From Gracilariopsis chorda (taxonomy: Eukaryota; Rhodophyta; Florideophyceae; Gracilariales; Gracilariaceae): a stretch of DNA of 64,000 nucleotides. A program made the position numbers and the translations under genes. Location: NCBI GenBank assembly GCA_003194525.1, contig NBIV01000018.1, positions 1 through 64,000 on the forward strand, written 5' to 3'. Under the pieces are notes generated by a model, which made no database searches, was not told the DNA's origin, and worked only from the letters and a program-made list of their open reading frames with translations. This document shows positions 26,364 through 37,240 of this stretch, piece after piece; the first letter of the stretch is position 1; every line of letters starts with the position of its first letter.

Positions 26364-28052
26364 TAAACTAAATTATGTCAAATTAGTGGCCCCATCTACA
26401 AAGTCTACACCTTTTAGTAGAACAGGGTTTTTGATGCTTAATGGCATTGGATGGAAATCGTGCGCATTTTGGGGCGTCTCGTCATCACTATAAAGCAGTA
26501 ACACATCATCAGATGTTCTCACACGCGAAAGTCCAACATAGAACTGGCTTGGCAAAAAAAGGTTGTTCGAAAGTCAATTATCACCTTCTTGAGCGTTTGT
26601 CCTTGCGCTTTATGAAAAGTTGCTGCACATGCCAATCTGATTGGAAACTGTCGACGGCTGATTCTCAAATCTGCAAACTCAAAGACGAAGTCAATGCGGT
26701 GCAGTAAAAAGCTTTGCTGAATTTCCCCATGTTCATCAATGCATGAAAGCCGAATCACTCTGCGGGAAATGCTCGTGACGATAAACATCCTTCCATTCAG
26801 CAAGTGCAGATGAAGTACATTTCGAATCACCATAACAGAAACACCGAACTTCAGTTGCGAATGATGGTGTGGGATTCCAGTTGCAGCGTAATTATTCGTA
26901 AGTTCACGTCCAATTATACTACTTGAGTGATATTTTTCACCGTTTGTTTCTCGATTGGGAACGATCGTGGTTGCAGACTTCAAGTCGTACAACCCTTTTG
27001 GAAAATACTACAATGCGTTCTGTTTATGTTCCATTACTAGTTGATTTGTTGTCGTAACAATCAATGGGATGAGCTTGACATTTTTCTTCTTTGGTGTTGT
27101 AAACCATTTCCACCGCAACTGGTATGCTTCTTGTACATCCGATGTAGACATGAGTGGAAGCCTTGCAGATGCTGAAAACGTCCCACTAGCAAGACAGAGC
27201 AAACATTTGGCAAAACCTGGATAATATTGTTGACCAACCTGTTCTGTAAGACGAATAACTTTGACTCTTCTGTCCCAAAGCGCTCAAGAGTACCATGGAA
27301 GCTACCATAGGATACTCACTGAAATAACACGAATTGTTCTATCCGTTTCGGATACTGTTCTCGTTTTTGAAACCTCTGAAAGCAGTTGCATATAATTGCA
27401 GGCCATAACTACGACCATGCCTCGAAAGTCTTCCGTAGAGTCTCCTAATTCCTTCAGTACGGTGTTCACAATTTTAAAGAGCATTTTAGGGCACATTGAA
27501 GCTTCATCAACTACGATCAAAACAGTCTTCCTGCTTAGTTGTGCTCTCTGTGATCTTGGTCCGTACCTGGAAAGTGTCCAAAGCTCTCTACTTTGCGAAT
27601 CTTCGTTTTCATCGATTCCAAATCAAAGCAAACTATGCCAAGTTCTTCTGCCTTCATATTGTGAAGCTTCAATACCTTAAGTGGCTCTCATATGCCACAT
27701 TAAGCCTTCGTCCTCAACAATATCTCTCAGGAGACATAGGATATAGGTCTCCCCTGTCCCCGCTCGTCCTTTTAAAAAAAATGCTTTTCCTTGTGTTGAG
27801 TCTTTCCGACTCTCCCATTCTCTCTCGGTATTTTATTTCTCTCATTATTTTGTCAAACACCTACTTTTGATCTTCTTTCTGTTCATCATATCGCTAATTA
27901 AACCTTTGTTTAAACCTCGAAGAAGAGTTGCGACGTACTTTAGCTCGTTACTCTGCTGATAGCAGTTCGCTGCCTTTGAGATGAAGTTGTGATACAATAT
28001 GATGGAAGAAGGGGTCATTTCCGATAAGCCGGCCACCGTGTCTGTCCGAAAT
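26342..28052 (-). mobile_element. Helitron B, helicase part only, minus strand
   Basis: Pif1-type helicase motifs appear in order: Walker A GRAGTGET (near 27760, the invariant lysine replaced by glutamate), VVDEASMCPKMLF (27302-27520), LKFGVSVMVIRN and FHKAQGQTLKKV (26519-26992), and YVGLSRVRTSDDVLLL (26373-26555). It overlaps the helicase of Helitron A, so it is a second copy. Several stops and frame changes separate the pieces. The 5' part is cut at 28052 by the LTR of chromovirus 4 and is not found further right in the window. Confidence 0.82.
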
Positions 28053-28574
28053 TGTAGTATAATGATCACCGGGTAGGCGGATTGGTGAGGTAACCTAGGG
28101 AATGGGCAGGCAGAGGTCAGACCATTGCTGGTCCAAATATTCCACGTGGCTAAGCGTGCCGGTGCGGGGGATATCAGGGGACAGTGCAAGTGCCAGGGCA
28201 TTATGGCCATAGGTTTTATTATGTAGCTAATTTTATTTAACTTTTTAGGATAATTTTGGAGGCCAGAGCGCCTCGCCAGCTAGATAAGTTGGTTCGAGTG
28301 CTTCCGACCTCTTAAGAGTAACGGCAAGCACCATCGCCGTCTTTTTGCCGCCATATCTAGCCAGTAGGATGCCAAAGGCCTGCAAGCCATCGCTACCATT
28401 CTCCCGACCTGTAGGGACTTGATATAGCGCCCGCCCATTGCGCCTCGCTGCCAGTTGGTGCCCGTGTCACTGGTAGAACCAGTGGATTTTCACCCCAGTG
28501 GCTGGCTCTCTGCCGCTACTACCCCCTGGCAGACTACTACCCCAGGTGAGCAAAGGACATAGTATTCTACCACA
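28053..28574 (+). repeat. 5' LTR of chromovirus 4
   Basis: It begins TGTAGTATAATG and ends TATTCTACCACA, directly before the primer binding site. It is distantly similar, by eye about 70 percent over the alignable part, to the reverse complement of 30653-31005. Confidence 0.72.
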
Positions 28575-28576
28575 AC

Positions 28577-28594
28577 TGGTCTCCCGACCTAGAA
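28577..28594 (+). promoter_or_regulatory. Primer binding site of chromovirus 4
   Basis: TGGTCTCCCGACCTAGAA, identical to the sites at 11508-11525 (minus) and 52339-52356 although the LTRs belong to different families. Confidence 0.82.
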
Positions 28595-28862
28595 GCCTAC
28601 AGGAACAGCCGTATTTGGCGTTAAATAAAGAAGTTTATGCATAGGACTTCTACCATTTGACTATTAGCCTACGCAACTGGCTCGAACGCAACACCGACCG
28701 TATGGATAACCAACAACCCGACCCAAGGAACAAAGGCCAATAAGGAACTTCCAGTCCAGCCGCACCTCTCGCAGTCACCGTTACCCCAGTGGCCGCCCAA
28801 GTGGACAATGATAGTGATCGTAGAAGTACCGGCAGCCGCTCAGATGGACGTGTCCAGACCGT

Positions 28863-30652
28863 GTGGAAAATCCCGAAAAGATAACCAGAGACTCGCCATT
28901 GATCGCTCGCCTCCGTGAGAGGATGGAGCAGCTTAACCTTCTGCAAGGCCCGAGGAATGACGTAGACCAGCCTCAGAACTTAGCAGCCACCACAACCACC
29001 CCCCGTATGGTGGCCGATGTCGCCGCTCTCCTATGGCCGCAACTCTGCTCTTGGTGCGAAAACCAAGTAGAGCAATTCCTCAAAAACCATCTGGATGGAG
29101 TATTAAGGGAGCACTTCTCCTCTCTGGGAGACCAACTGGTTCCTTAGGTTGCCCAATCAGACGTCCTCGGGGAATCCATTGTGACGACCATCCAAGGGAA
29201 AATCACCCGCCAGGCAGGCCCATTTCACAGCCCTCGGACTGTTTCTCAAATTTTAGCGTTGGATGTCCATCGGCCATCATACACCGGACTTCGGGGAGCA
29301 GCTATAGAAGTAGCCCCTCGCCTGCATACAGCACAGGAAGGCCCATTGGCTTATATATTGCCTGGAGAAGAGAGACTCCAGAGGCAAAGAGGCCGCGCGG
29401 GAGATTAAGCCAATGGACAGCACGGCGTTCGATACGCCTGCGAATACCTCGAAAACGATGAAGAGCTCGCCCAAAATGACCTAGTAGTACCGAGACCCAT
29501 AAGAAGAAGAGACGCTGCCGAAAGCCTAAGTCGAGGACGAACTATCGGAAGAGGCATCACTCGGACTCGAGTGATGACCATTCGGACTCGTCAGACTGTT
29601 CCGACGTCTATACGGATGAGGCGGATGTTCGGCACCTCAAACCATTGATCACGACTAATGAGCTTGTCCAGAAGGTCTTAGACGTGACAAAGTACCGCTT
29701 GATGGATCGGTTAACGCGGCAAACTTCTTCGGTTGCCAAGAAGATTTGCCAGGCGGGTGAAGAGAATGCAACTGCCCGTTCCAGACAAGTTTCCTGGGAA
29801 GGATACTATTACAGTACTTCAGTTCTTGAGCTCGTTCTAGGTGGCCTGTGACCAAAATGGAGTCCATGAGGGAGCTGCGCTCTATTGCTTCCAGTTTTTC
29901 CTAAATGGACAAGTGAAGGACCAAGTAGTTGTCAAGATCTCTGGCTTGGCCAACCTCATTGATGCCTCAGATCGGGAGCTTCTCAAGATCTATCCGGAGG
30001 TAGTTCATTACCTGTTGGAAACGTATACGACTGACGACCACATATTGGCTGCCTACCAGGACGTAATGGGCTACCACCAGAGCTCGAACATGTCCGGAAC
30101 GGACTACGCCGACCAACTCTGCACTAGAGCCCGCAGGTGCGGGAATGTGTTCTCCGAGGGTCGGATGAAGCGACATTTTACCGCGTAGTTGTTCCCTGGG
30201 ACATAGACTCATGTCCGAAACCACCACACTGCCCACCTGGACTTGACGCTGCGTCAACTGGTGGCGTGTGCTGAAGAGTACGGCAGGACCTATAGGACTT
30301 CCCTTCAAATGGGTGACACAGACACCAGGGGTCGTGCAAGACTCCTATCCAGGGAATTCAAGGCCCACATGGTAGAGTCCACATCGGAGTCAGACTCGGC
30401 CTTGGGACATTCCGACACCACGGATGCTCTTGCGTTGTGCTTCTACTCAGCTCCGTCGGGAGCACCATCGGGCTTCCCTTCAAATGGGTGACACAGACAC
30501 CAAGGGTCGTGCAAGACTCCTATCCAGGGAATTCAAGGTCCACATGGTAGAGTCCACATCGGAGTCAGACTCGGCCTTGGGACATTCCGACACCACGGAT
30601 GCTCTTGCGTTGTGCTTCTACTCAGCTCTGTCGGGAGCACCATTGACCTTTT
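28863..30652 (+). pseudogene. gag remnant of chromovirus 4
   Basis: It has an acidic N-terminal part (28863-29147), then a stretch near 29645-29850 like the KELKPTNPLYQKLLSYRYY segment of other gags here, then a capsid-like part (29841-30188) with LLETYTTDD and RCGNVFSEGR, echoing RCGNVFSAAER in chromovirus 3. The end is a tandem duplication (30298-30652). It is broken several times. Confidence 0.62.
30298..30652 (+). repeat. Tandem duplication, unit 175 bp, two copies
   Basis: The stretch from cttcccttcaaatgggtgac at 30298 to about 30472 is repeated from 30473 with only a few differences, so it is recent relative to the decay around it. Confidence 0.9.
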
Positions 30653-31005
30653 TGTAGTAGAATGCTAGTCCAAAGGCCAAGTGGAGAAATACTACCTACT
30701 AGGGGTAGCAGCGGCAGAGTACCAGCCATAAGGGTGACAGTCCACTGAGGTGTAGTTGTGTCTTGGGCACCTTCTGACGTGCAAGCGCAATGGGCGGGCG
30801 TTATCTGAGGTACCTACAGATCGGGCGCACTTGTAACGATGGCTTGGAAGCCTATGTCCACTGGAAGCTTGGGGGCGACTAGAGGACGGAGGTGGTGCTC
30901 GCCTTTACTGCTCAGTGGCTGGCTGCACTCGAGCCAACTAATACAATCGGTGAAGCGCTCTAGACCACCGGTAACTACTACTAAAATATTAGATAGAATA
31001 CTACA
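30653..31005 (-). repeat. LTR of element 5, inverted relative to chromovirus 4
   Basis: It is 353 bp with TGTAGTAGAATG at one end and ATAGAATACTACA at the other. Its reverse complement aligns in part to the LTR of chromovirus 4. Its orientation fits the antisense ORF that follows it. Confidence 0.65.
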
Positions 31006-31438
31006 CTATTCTATCGTGCACTGTGTTGCAGTGCCAGGTCCGCCGGAGGTCAAACGTCAGATCACTATTATCTCCGACCCACGTGGCTAATATTGACAGG
31101 GGCCAGTTGTGCTCTGGTCCCCCGGCCACCTCTCCGGCACTCCATCTTGCCAGCCGTCTGAACTTGGAGCTTTTGTACTACATACTCCCACCCTTAGTTC
31201 CTGCCGCCTCGGCAGAATAAACCAGTCGTCCACTTCTCCCTGACGCCCATCTCCGTGTACTACTGTTAAAAGACTGGTAGAGATAGCTGCTCTAGCACTG
31301 GCCGTGATCTCAATGGTCGATTGACTCGTTTAGCACCCCCCTACTAGGCCTTAGTAAGGGCTGGAAAGGGACATGGATCGCTCATTGGTCGTGCCGACGT
31401 TCCTGTTCCGTGTCAAATGCCAGCGGCCACGGAGATGA

Positions 31439-32450
31439 GTGCATCACTTGCGGATCCACTGGTTGCCCCCGTCTACGGCCAGGGTGCAGCTACTGTTCGC
31501 TCGCAACCACTTCGTTCGCTCCGCTTCTCTCATGCCGTCCCCTCTACCACCACGGCGATTGCGCGCGGAGTCCGTTGGTCTCCACGTTATAGTGCACCGG
31601 GAGTCCTCCCATTACGACCCTTGGCCATTCCGCTTGGCGATTAATCCGATCGGCATGTCCTTTGTAACAGCATCATACTTAACTCCTTGGGGCCCTCGCC
31701 CACTGTGCGACGACAGTGGACGCATCTTGCAGTCGGCCGTCATTATGGGATCCTCTCCAATGGCTTTAGTCCCCGCCAGCAGCGCGTACGCCCATCCTGG
31801 GGAGAGTTATGACCATACTCTGGGGCGCAGGCGCAATACAATGTTCATAAGGAGTACCCATTTGCCCAGCTCGGTCGAAGAAATCATGCGCTACCATGAA
31901 CAATATTTGGACGCCAGTAGATTCGCGGCAATTTCGAATTATGTCCGTGAGAAGAAGAACGCGCGAGAAACCTGTTGGTACAACCGTTGGCTACATCTCT
32001 CAGCGAACATCCGAGCGGTGGCGCGTTGCAGTGCCTTGGTCCGACCGGACATGCCGTACGTACGATGCGACGAAGAAGAAGATTAATATTGGAGGGTTAA
32101 TTGGCTCCTCGTGGACTTATATCTCTTACACGATGATCCTCGGTCTTCATTCCCAGCTGGCGACCAGAACCTTCTGGAGCCGATGTGATACAAATTGCCT
32201 TATGATCGGCTGTATTTGATTGCCAACAGGTCCTCTTGGAATGCCATGATCGAACCCGACGGCCGTATCTAGACGAATTTGGAGTACTTCTTCTGCTGGC
32301 AGCAGGTCGAATTCCACGACATGCCGTCGCCCCGTAGGGCCAACGTGTATCTTCCCATGCCCCTGGTCGCTGCGAGCCCTGAGGCGTCCATCTGGCATGT
32401 GTCTAATCTTCTCAAGGTCCGTACCAGCACAGGCGTACAATGCCAATGTA
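31439..32450 (+). pseudogene. Antisense third ORF of element 5
   Basis: An open stretch of 215 codons (31439-32086) and the following sequence show weak similarity to the antisense ORF of the other elements: a YLTPWGP segment near 31680 beside RLAPW in chromovirus 1, and a Q..E......R....YLP pattern near 32310-32360 that lines up with YQCSEVERL...RGRYLSIP of chromovirus 3. It is broken. The assignment rests on weak but co-linear matches. Confidence 0.45.
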
Positions 32451-33241
32451 GTGAGTAGGCAAAAACTGCGACAAATAACCAAGATGAAAGGTAGAAAGAA
32501 AACCTGGCAATGACCGTACAACACAACGAGCGACAAATGTCGGGACAATGTAGCAAAGAGACTACACCAGCGGATAACCTACGCGATCAAAACCTTAGAT
32601 CTAGCGTAATGCTGATGATCAGTCCTAGTATAGCGCAATGAACCTCACGCACGACCAAAAACTTAGTTCTAGTGCGCGGCCAAAGTGCATCGTGCTACAC
32701 AAGACGAGCCCAAACAAGGGCAGTGTAGTACAAGAACGTGGGAAGATGCGAGAGACCGAGCCGCAAGACGTTAAGGGGTGGGTGGTGAAGAGTGTGGTTG
32801 ATTGCTGGGAGGAGCAGACTGCTCTAAGAGAAGGTGAGGGTTGCCAAAGGGAGGAGAAGTGGTCTGGCCCGAGTTGGCTTGGAGGCCGCCGAACTCGGGC
32901 TTTTATAGACAATTGTTCAATTTGCATACCCCCTACTTCTGCATACTAGGTCTAAGTAACAACCCATAATAACCTGTTATGGGAACCCTCCTTGCCATGA
33001 CGGACCAGCTTGGTAAAAGGTATTATACCTCTTCGGGTATTTTGTCGTATATATAATATCTGGTGAGGGCACTAGATAATTCCACGAACATTGTTCCAGC
33101 CACCCCATCATGCCCAGGCCAGACGCAACCGCCATCATTCGCCATATGTCTGACGACTCCAGTTCCTCTATTCCATACTGTGACCTCGTCGAAGTGGAAG
33201 CTGAAGAATAAAGCGCGCCGTCACCTTCGTGGAACACACGA
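32451..33241. other. Unassigned stretch between element 5 and a short ORF
   Basis: No gene family is recognised. An AT-rich stretch near 33045-33060 (gtatatataatatc) could be a TATA-like element. A short open stretch from 33110 (MPRPDATAII...) stops after about 33 codons in the same frame as the ORF beginning at 33242. Confidence 0.3.
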
Positions 33242-34207
33242 ATGGCGACGGAAACACTTCCTGATAAAGTTGAGGACTTCAGGTTTTCTTCTTCCTTGTT
33301 AGAGGAGCTAGAAGAGGTACTACGTCGTATTTCTGAAAGCGAAATGAAATGGGAAGATGTAGTGCAATGCCCAGAAGCGGGAGCGCACCGAAAGACGTTC
33401 GGGATCTTTCCTCGTTAGAGGTGAGCCCAATTGGGTACAGACCTCCCAGGAGTGGCACAACTATGTCGGGTGGTAAGGCTGAGGCCACCTGTCTCGACTT
33501 GCGCAGGGAGGTTGAGGCCAGAATCGGGTATCCGCAGCAGCGGTGTAGGGGGGTGGTCGTCCTCTAGAGAGGTGAGGTTTTCACGTTAATGGCACGCGCG
33601 AACACGAGCCGTGTGTAGTGGGAAAGTCACCTTACAAAGGGAAAAATAAGGGGTACCTGAGTCACGAGTTTCGTGACGAACACTAACGGCAGTGCCGGTA
33701 AATAAACCTTATACAAGGCGAAAACCAAGACAGGTGGAATAACAGTCCAAATACTCCGGTCCTCTAGATAGGCAAGGGGGTTCGACTTCCCGTATGCGAC
33801 GGTGCTTCCCTCCAAAGAGGAGTAGAGAACACGCAAAGGCGGCGAGGTCTAGAGCCAATTCCCCAGGTTGGGGTCCCCTGTTGGGGAAGGTTTACTGGTG
33901 CGACAGCAACCCGCCGGCGCACTAAGTACTAACCATCCCAGAAATGGGTGTAAAAATAATAAATAGAATTAACTAAATTACTCCACTTTGGTGGTTCATG
34001 CCCACTACTGTGGCCAACCGCCAATTGACTCTTCCGTATCCCACGTGTCCAATCCACTATTAGTGGTCGTAGTTCATGCAATGACTACATTACCGAAACA
34101 TTCGGGAAATCAACCAAGTACCAAGAATCCCTCTCTGAGGGCATTGCACATCAGAAGAAGCTGCTGTGGTACTGAATGACCTCGTTGCCCAGGCACCGAA
34201 TTTTTAA
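33242..34207 (+). pseudogene. Short ORF of unknown function split by a solo LTR
   Basis: The left piece (33242-33357) encodes a start and about 38 residues rich in Glu and Leu (LLEELEEVLRRISESEMKW), and the right piece (34159-34207) gives about 16 residues ending in a stop. The frame and sense are kept across the LTR insertion and its GAAGA duplication, which suggests a real ORF of about 55 codons before the insertion. An earlier in-frame stop lies just upstream, so it may be the last exon of a larger gene. I do not recognise it. The Leu/Glu pattern suggests a short helix or coiled coil. Confidence 0.35.
33358..34153 (-). repeat. Solo LTR, family 1, target duplication GAAGA
   Basis: It is 796 bp, TGTAGTGCAATG to CATTGCACATCA, flanked by GAAGA at 33353-33357 and 34154-34158. 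It is close in sequence to the LTR at 808-1598. The clean duplication shows that it arose by recombination between the LTRs of a full element after insertion. Confidence 0.93.
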
Positions 34208-34269
34208 GTGCGTGGGCTACTACATGGAGTGGTGTTTTATGCCAAATGTCGTCTTTTGAATACTGTCGG

Positions 34270-35826
34270 CCCTATTCCACTCCTTCTCACTATGCTCGAT
34301 ATCCGTCTAGACAAATAAACGATACCTCTTTTTCATTGTGATACTGTGGTTGCTGTTGTTGCTGCTCTTTTTTCTGCTGTTTTGCATCTGATCTGGTGTA
34401 TAGCTGCCACTGTACGCGTATCCAATCTCCACCATCCCGTCGCAACGGCGGTAGTTGTAATTCACTCCTACTTCCTGACTCAGTGCCTGATGTACTTCCT
34501 GCGCCGATGTGCCCGCCCAGTCCTGCTGCACTAGCGCGCGTGCGGTGGTGGTCTTGCCACTGCCAGAAGGTCCGTGCAGTAGTAGCAGCCCGCTGCACGC
34601 GGCCAAGTTGTTGAGCTTTCTCTGCACAAGAATGTAAGAAAGCAAACGGCTCTTCACGCCGTCTAGCAAGTGGAGACAGTTGTAGTGCAACGCCCTCAGG
34701 GAGGGATTCTTGGTACTTGAACGCTTTCCCGATATTATCGGTTGTGTAGTGTGTATATGAACTACGCCCCACAATGGTGGGTATGGACACGTGGGACACG
34801 GTTTTGGGTCAATTGGCGGTTGGCCACAGTAGTGGATGTTGCCACGGAATGTGGAGTATTTTAGTTAATTTTATTTATTATTTTCACACCCATTTCTGGG
34901 AAGCTAGTACTTAGTGCGACGGCGCACTGCCGTCGCACCAGTAAACCTTCCCCAACAAGGGACCCCAACCTGGGGAATTGGCTCTGAGCTTTACCGCCTC
35001 CGCGTGTTCTCAACTCCTCCTTGGAGGGAAGCACCGTAGTGTACGGAAGTTCACCCCCCTTGCACATCTAAAGGAGAACCATCATTGGGAGTACTAATTG
35101 TTCCAATCATCTTGGTGTTTCGCCCTGTATAGGGAGTCCTGTCCACCGGCATTGCCGTATCTACTCGTCGCTCTCGCGACCCACTCGTCCTTCCTCTTTC
35201 CCCTTTTTAGGGTAGCACCTCCCGCTATCCGCGGCCCTCGTGTGCGCATCCGCTCACACACCCCCACTTACGTGGAAACATACCTCTACTGAGGATCACA
35301 CCCCGCTCACGCGGATACCGATTCTTCGCCTTCACCTCCCTGCGCGAGTCGCGACAGGTGTCCCTGGTCTTACAAACCGGCTTCGCCGTGACACCTCTGG
35401 GAGGGCTCTACCCAACTGGGTTCACCTCGTGAGAGGAAGATCCCGGACGTCTTTCGGTGTTTTTCCCCTTTGGGGCATTGCACCACAACAGTGCCAAGCG
35501 GCTTCCAGATGAGCTGTTGCCAGCTGCATCAAAGTAGCGCCGTGCATGCGCTCCATGCCAGGGCGCAAGTGATACGCGTGCAGACGCACATAAAGTGGCA
35601 CTTCGGCTGCGTTTGGAGACTAGACGGGGTGCGTGTGGTGATAGAAGACGGGATGCACGCTTTCCACCCAGAATACGCACGGTTGCATCGTTTCTGGAAG
35701 CTTAACTTGTCGCAGAATTCTCAGCGCGCTGTCTGCAACCGCGTGGCTTCCAAGCGGCGCAGACCTCACGAAGCACTTAAGTGTAGTGTGCAGAGCGGCG
35801 AACTGCGCAAATTGTACTTCCACCAT
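34270..35826 (-). pseudogene. TRIP13/PCH2-like AAA+ ATPase, broken and split by a solo LTR
   Basis: TRIP13/PCH2 remodels HORMA-domain proteins in meiosis and the spindle checkpoint. On the minus strand the relic opens with MVEVQF (35826), runs to an in-frame TAG at 35620-35622, and continues with a VPLYVRLHAYHLRPG segment like the N-terminal domain of the family. Past the LTR come VKSRLLSYILVQRKLNN and the Walker A loop LLLLHGPSGSGKTTTARAL (about 34550-34580); human TRIP13 has VKSHLLDYV and VVLLHGPPGTGKTS. A YNYRRCDGMVEI segment matches YRYGQLIEI. The frame is kept across the LTR and its 5-bp duplication. It ends at 34307 after a low-complexity Gln/Asn/Ser stretch, before Walker B; a Walker-B-like ICLDG lies nearby in another frame. 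The remnant covers roughly half the usual 430 or so residues, so it is a pseudogene. A remote paralogue is possible. Confidence 0.62.
34681..35487 (+). repeat. Solo LTR, family 1 subgroup B, target duplication ACAGT
   Basis: It is 807 bp, TGTAGTGCAACGCCC to GGGGCATTGCACCACA, flanked by ACAGT at 34676-34680 and 35488-35492. It lies inside the TRIP13-like relic. It is very similar to 50469-51319 and to the LTR split at 51325-62961. Confidence 0.93.
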
Positions 35827-35830
35827 CAGG

Positions 35831-36366
35831 GAAGCTTTTTGCGCAGCGTAAGGTGCGAGAGAAGCAGTCTGAGTGGCACGTGCACGGTTATGTTACCGAT
35901 TTAATCGTTGATAGCGCCCATTTTGGCGTCAGGGAGAGGGGGTACTGCCAGTGTGGCAGTCAAGGCAGGGACTGCGGCGCAGGGTGTCGGGAGGGCGCTG
36001 CAAGCTGTTAAAAATGCTTATGTAGCATGTTTATGTACATGAATGGCCCTGCCATGATGGCAGGGCATGAAAATTTTGAAATGAGAGCCCCGCAATCATG
36101 GCAAGAGCATAAACCAAGATTCAAAGTGGTCACTGCACTGAAGGCAAGAGAATTTTGGGGTGGAAGCAGTGAGAGGGGCGTTGGCCGTTAAAATGAGATA
36201 AAGTCTTATAAGGACTGCATCCCTTAGCTGCGTTTTCCATTTAGGGCCACAGTAGGGGGAGAAAGTGCTTGAAACATTTCTTAGTTGAAGACTGTCACAG
36301 ACCCAATATTATAAGAGCCAATAGAAAATAGTAAAATGGCTGTCAATTTTGAATCTGCAAACATGG
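35831..36366. other. Intergenic, no gene seen
   Basis: No coding family, LTR or tandem repeat is evident. Confidence 0.4.
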
Positions 36367-36660
36367 GTAAGAAGGGCCTTCGCCTCTACCACTCTTTTTT
36401 GCAGTTGTGAGTCACAACTTGTGATGTCTGCATCTTGCCTGCAGGAAAGAGTGGTAGGGCCGGAGGTTGAGCCCTCACAAATCTGAAAATCAAACGTTTT
36501 GGTTGTCCAAAACGTTTGATTATCATTGGCGCAAAAGGTTGGCGCACCAAAAAGGTTCAAAAAATGAACTTGAAGGTTTTTGGGTGCTGTTGCAGATTGC
36601 CCCAAAAAAACCAAATCGTGCATTTTTCTTAAGTTAGACTCTGGCCGATAATTTAAAGTC
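36367..36660. repeat. Palindrome-rich stretch, possible MITE
   Basis: It contains a 15-bp perfect inverted repeat with a TTGT loop (36488-36521), the palindrome gttgtgagtcacaac near 36412, and an inverted pair around ctaccactctttt and gaaagagtggtag (about 36385 and 36450). Such nested inverted repeats are typical of miniature DNA elements. No outer terminal repeats or target duplication could be fixed. Confidence 0.45.
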
Positions 36661-37240
36661 CTGTTAGACATTCGACTTTGAATGACTAGGAGGTTATTCG
36701 TACATTCAAATTCTACGGATTAAAGCCTGATCACCACTGCCGTAATCCTAGAAGTTCCTTAATTCGGACTCCGTATTCATCACAGGTGACCGAAGAACCC
36801 CTATACTCTAGAAGCGGCCTTCAAAAAACCGTGCCGGATAAATAGCATCAGGGGGTATTTATTAAATACAGCCCTGATTACTCTACGCGCCTTTTTATTG
36901 CGATTTCATGTTGGGTACGACGAGCGTTTGTATAACAGCAACATTTACATATCCGAGTATCCTGCGCCCTGTCGTCGCCTTTTCGTTGATGCCCAGTGGT
37001 CGCCTTTTCGTTCGAGGTTCAGCTCGTACGTCCGTTCTGAAGGCGTTTCGAACTCCAATTCGACACCCCAAGTCCCCTTTCACTCAACTTCATTCTTTCG
37101 AAGAGTGCGTGTCTGGTATAGCTGTGTACGGAAGCTACGCTGCGGTCATCTTTGACGAAGAGTTTGAACCTTGTTTGACTTTGAGCCTAAGAACGGTTGT
37201 TCACATCTGAAGTCGTTAGAACACCTATTTCACAAGCGAT

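Larger units (their letters stand above)
28053..30652 (+). mobile_element. Chromovirus 4 (Ty3/Gypsy type), truncated, plus strand
   Basis: A 5' LTR (28053-28574) is followed after two bases by the shared primer binding site and a gag remnant. No pol or 3' LTR in the same orientation is seen. The element interrupts Helitron B and is cut on the right by the inverted LTR of element 5. It is strongly broken. Confidence 0.7.
30653..32450 (-). mobile_element. Element 5, chromovirus-like end fragment, minus strand
   Basis: A 3' LTR in minus orientation is followed by a plus-strand remnant of the antisense third ORF, the arrangement seen at the 3' ends of chromoviruses 1 and 2. No gag or pol is recognised to the right, so the element looks truncated. 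It is broken in several places. Confidence 0.55.

Noticed and set aside
33358-34153. A DNA transposon with 12-15 bp terminal inverted repeats and 5-bp duplications
   Set aside because: The same sequence flanks gag-pol in chromovirus 1 beside a primer binding site, so it is an LTR with extended tips.
36908-37210. A 100-codon open frame just upstream of RPB2
   Set aside because: It overlaps another open frame of similar length, has no recognised motif and ends 30 bases before the RPB2 start; more likely 5' leader or promoter sequence.
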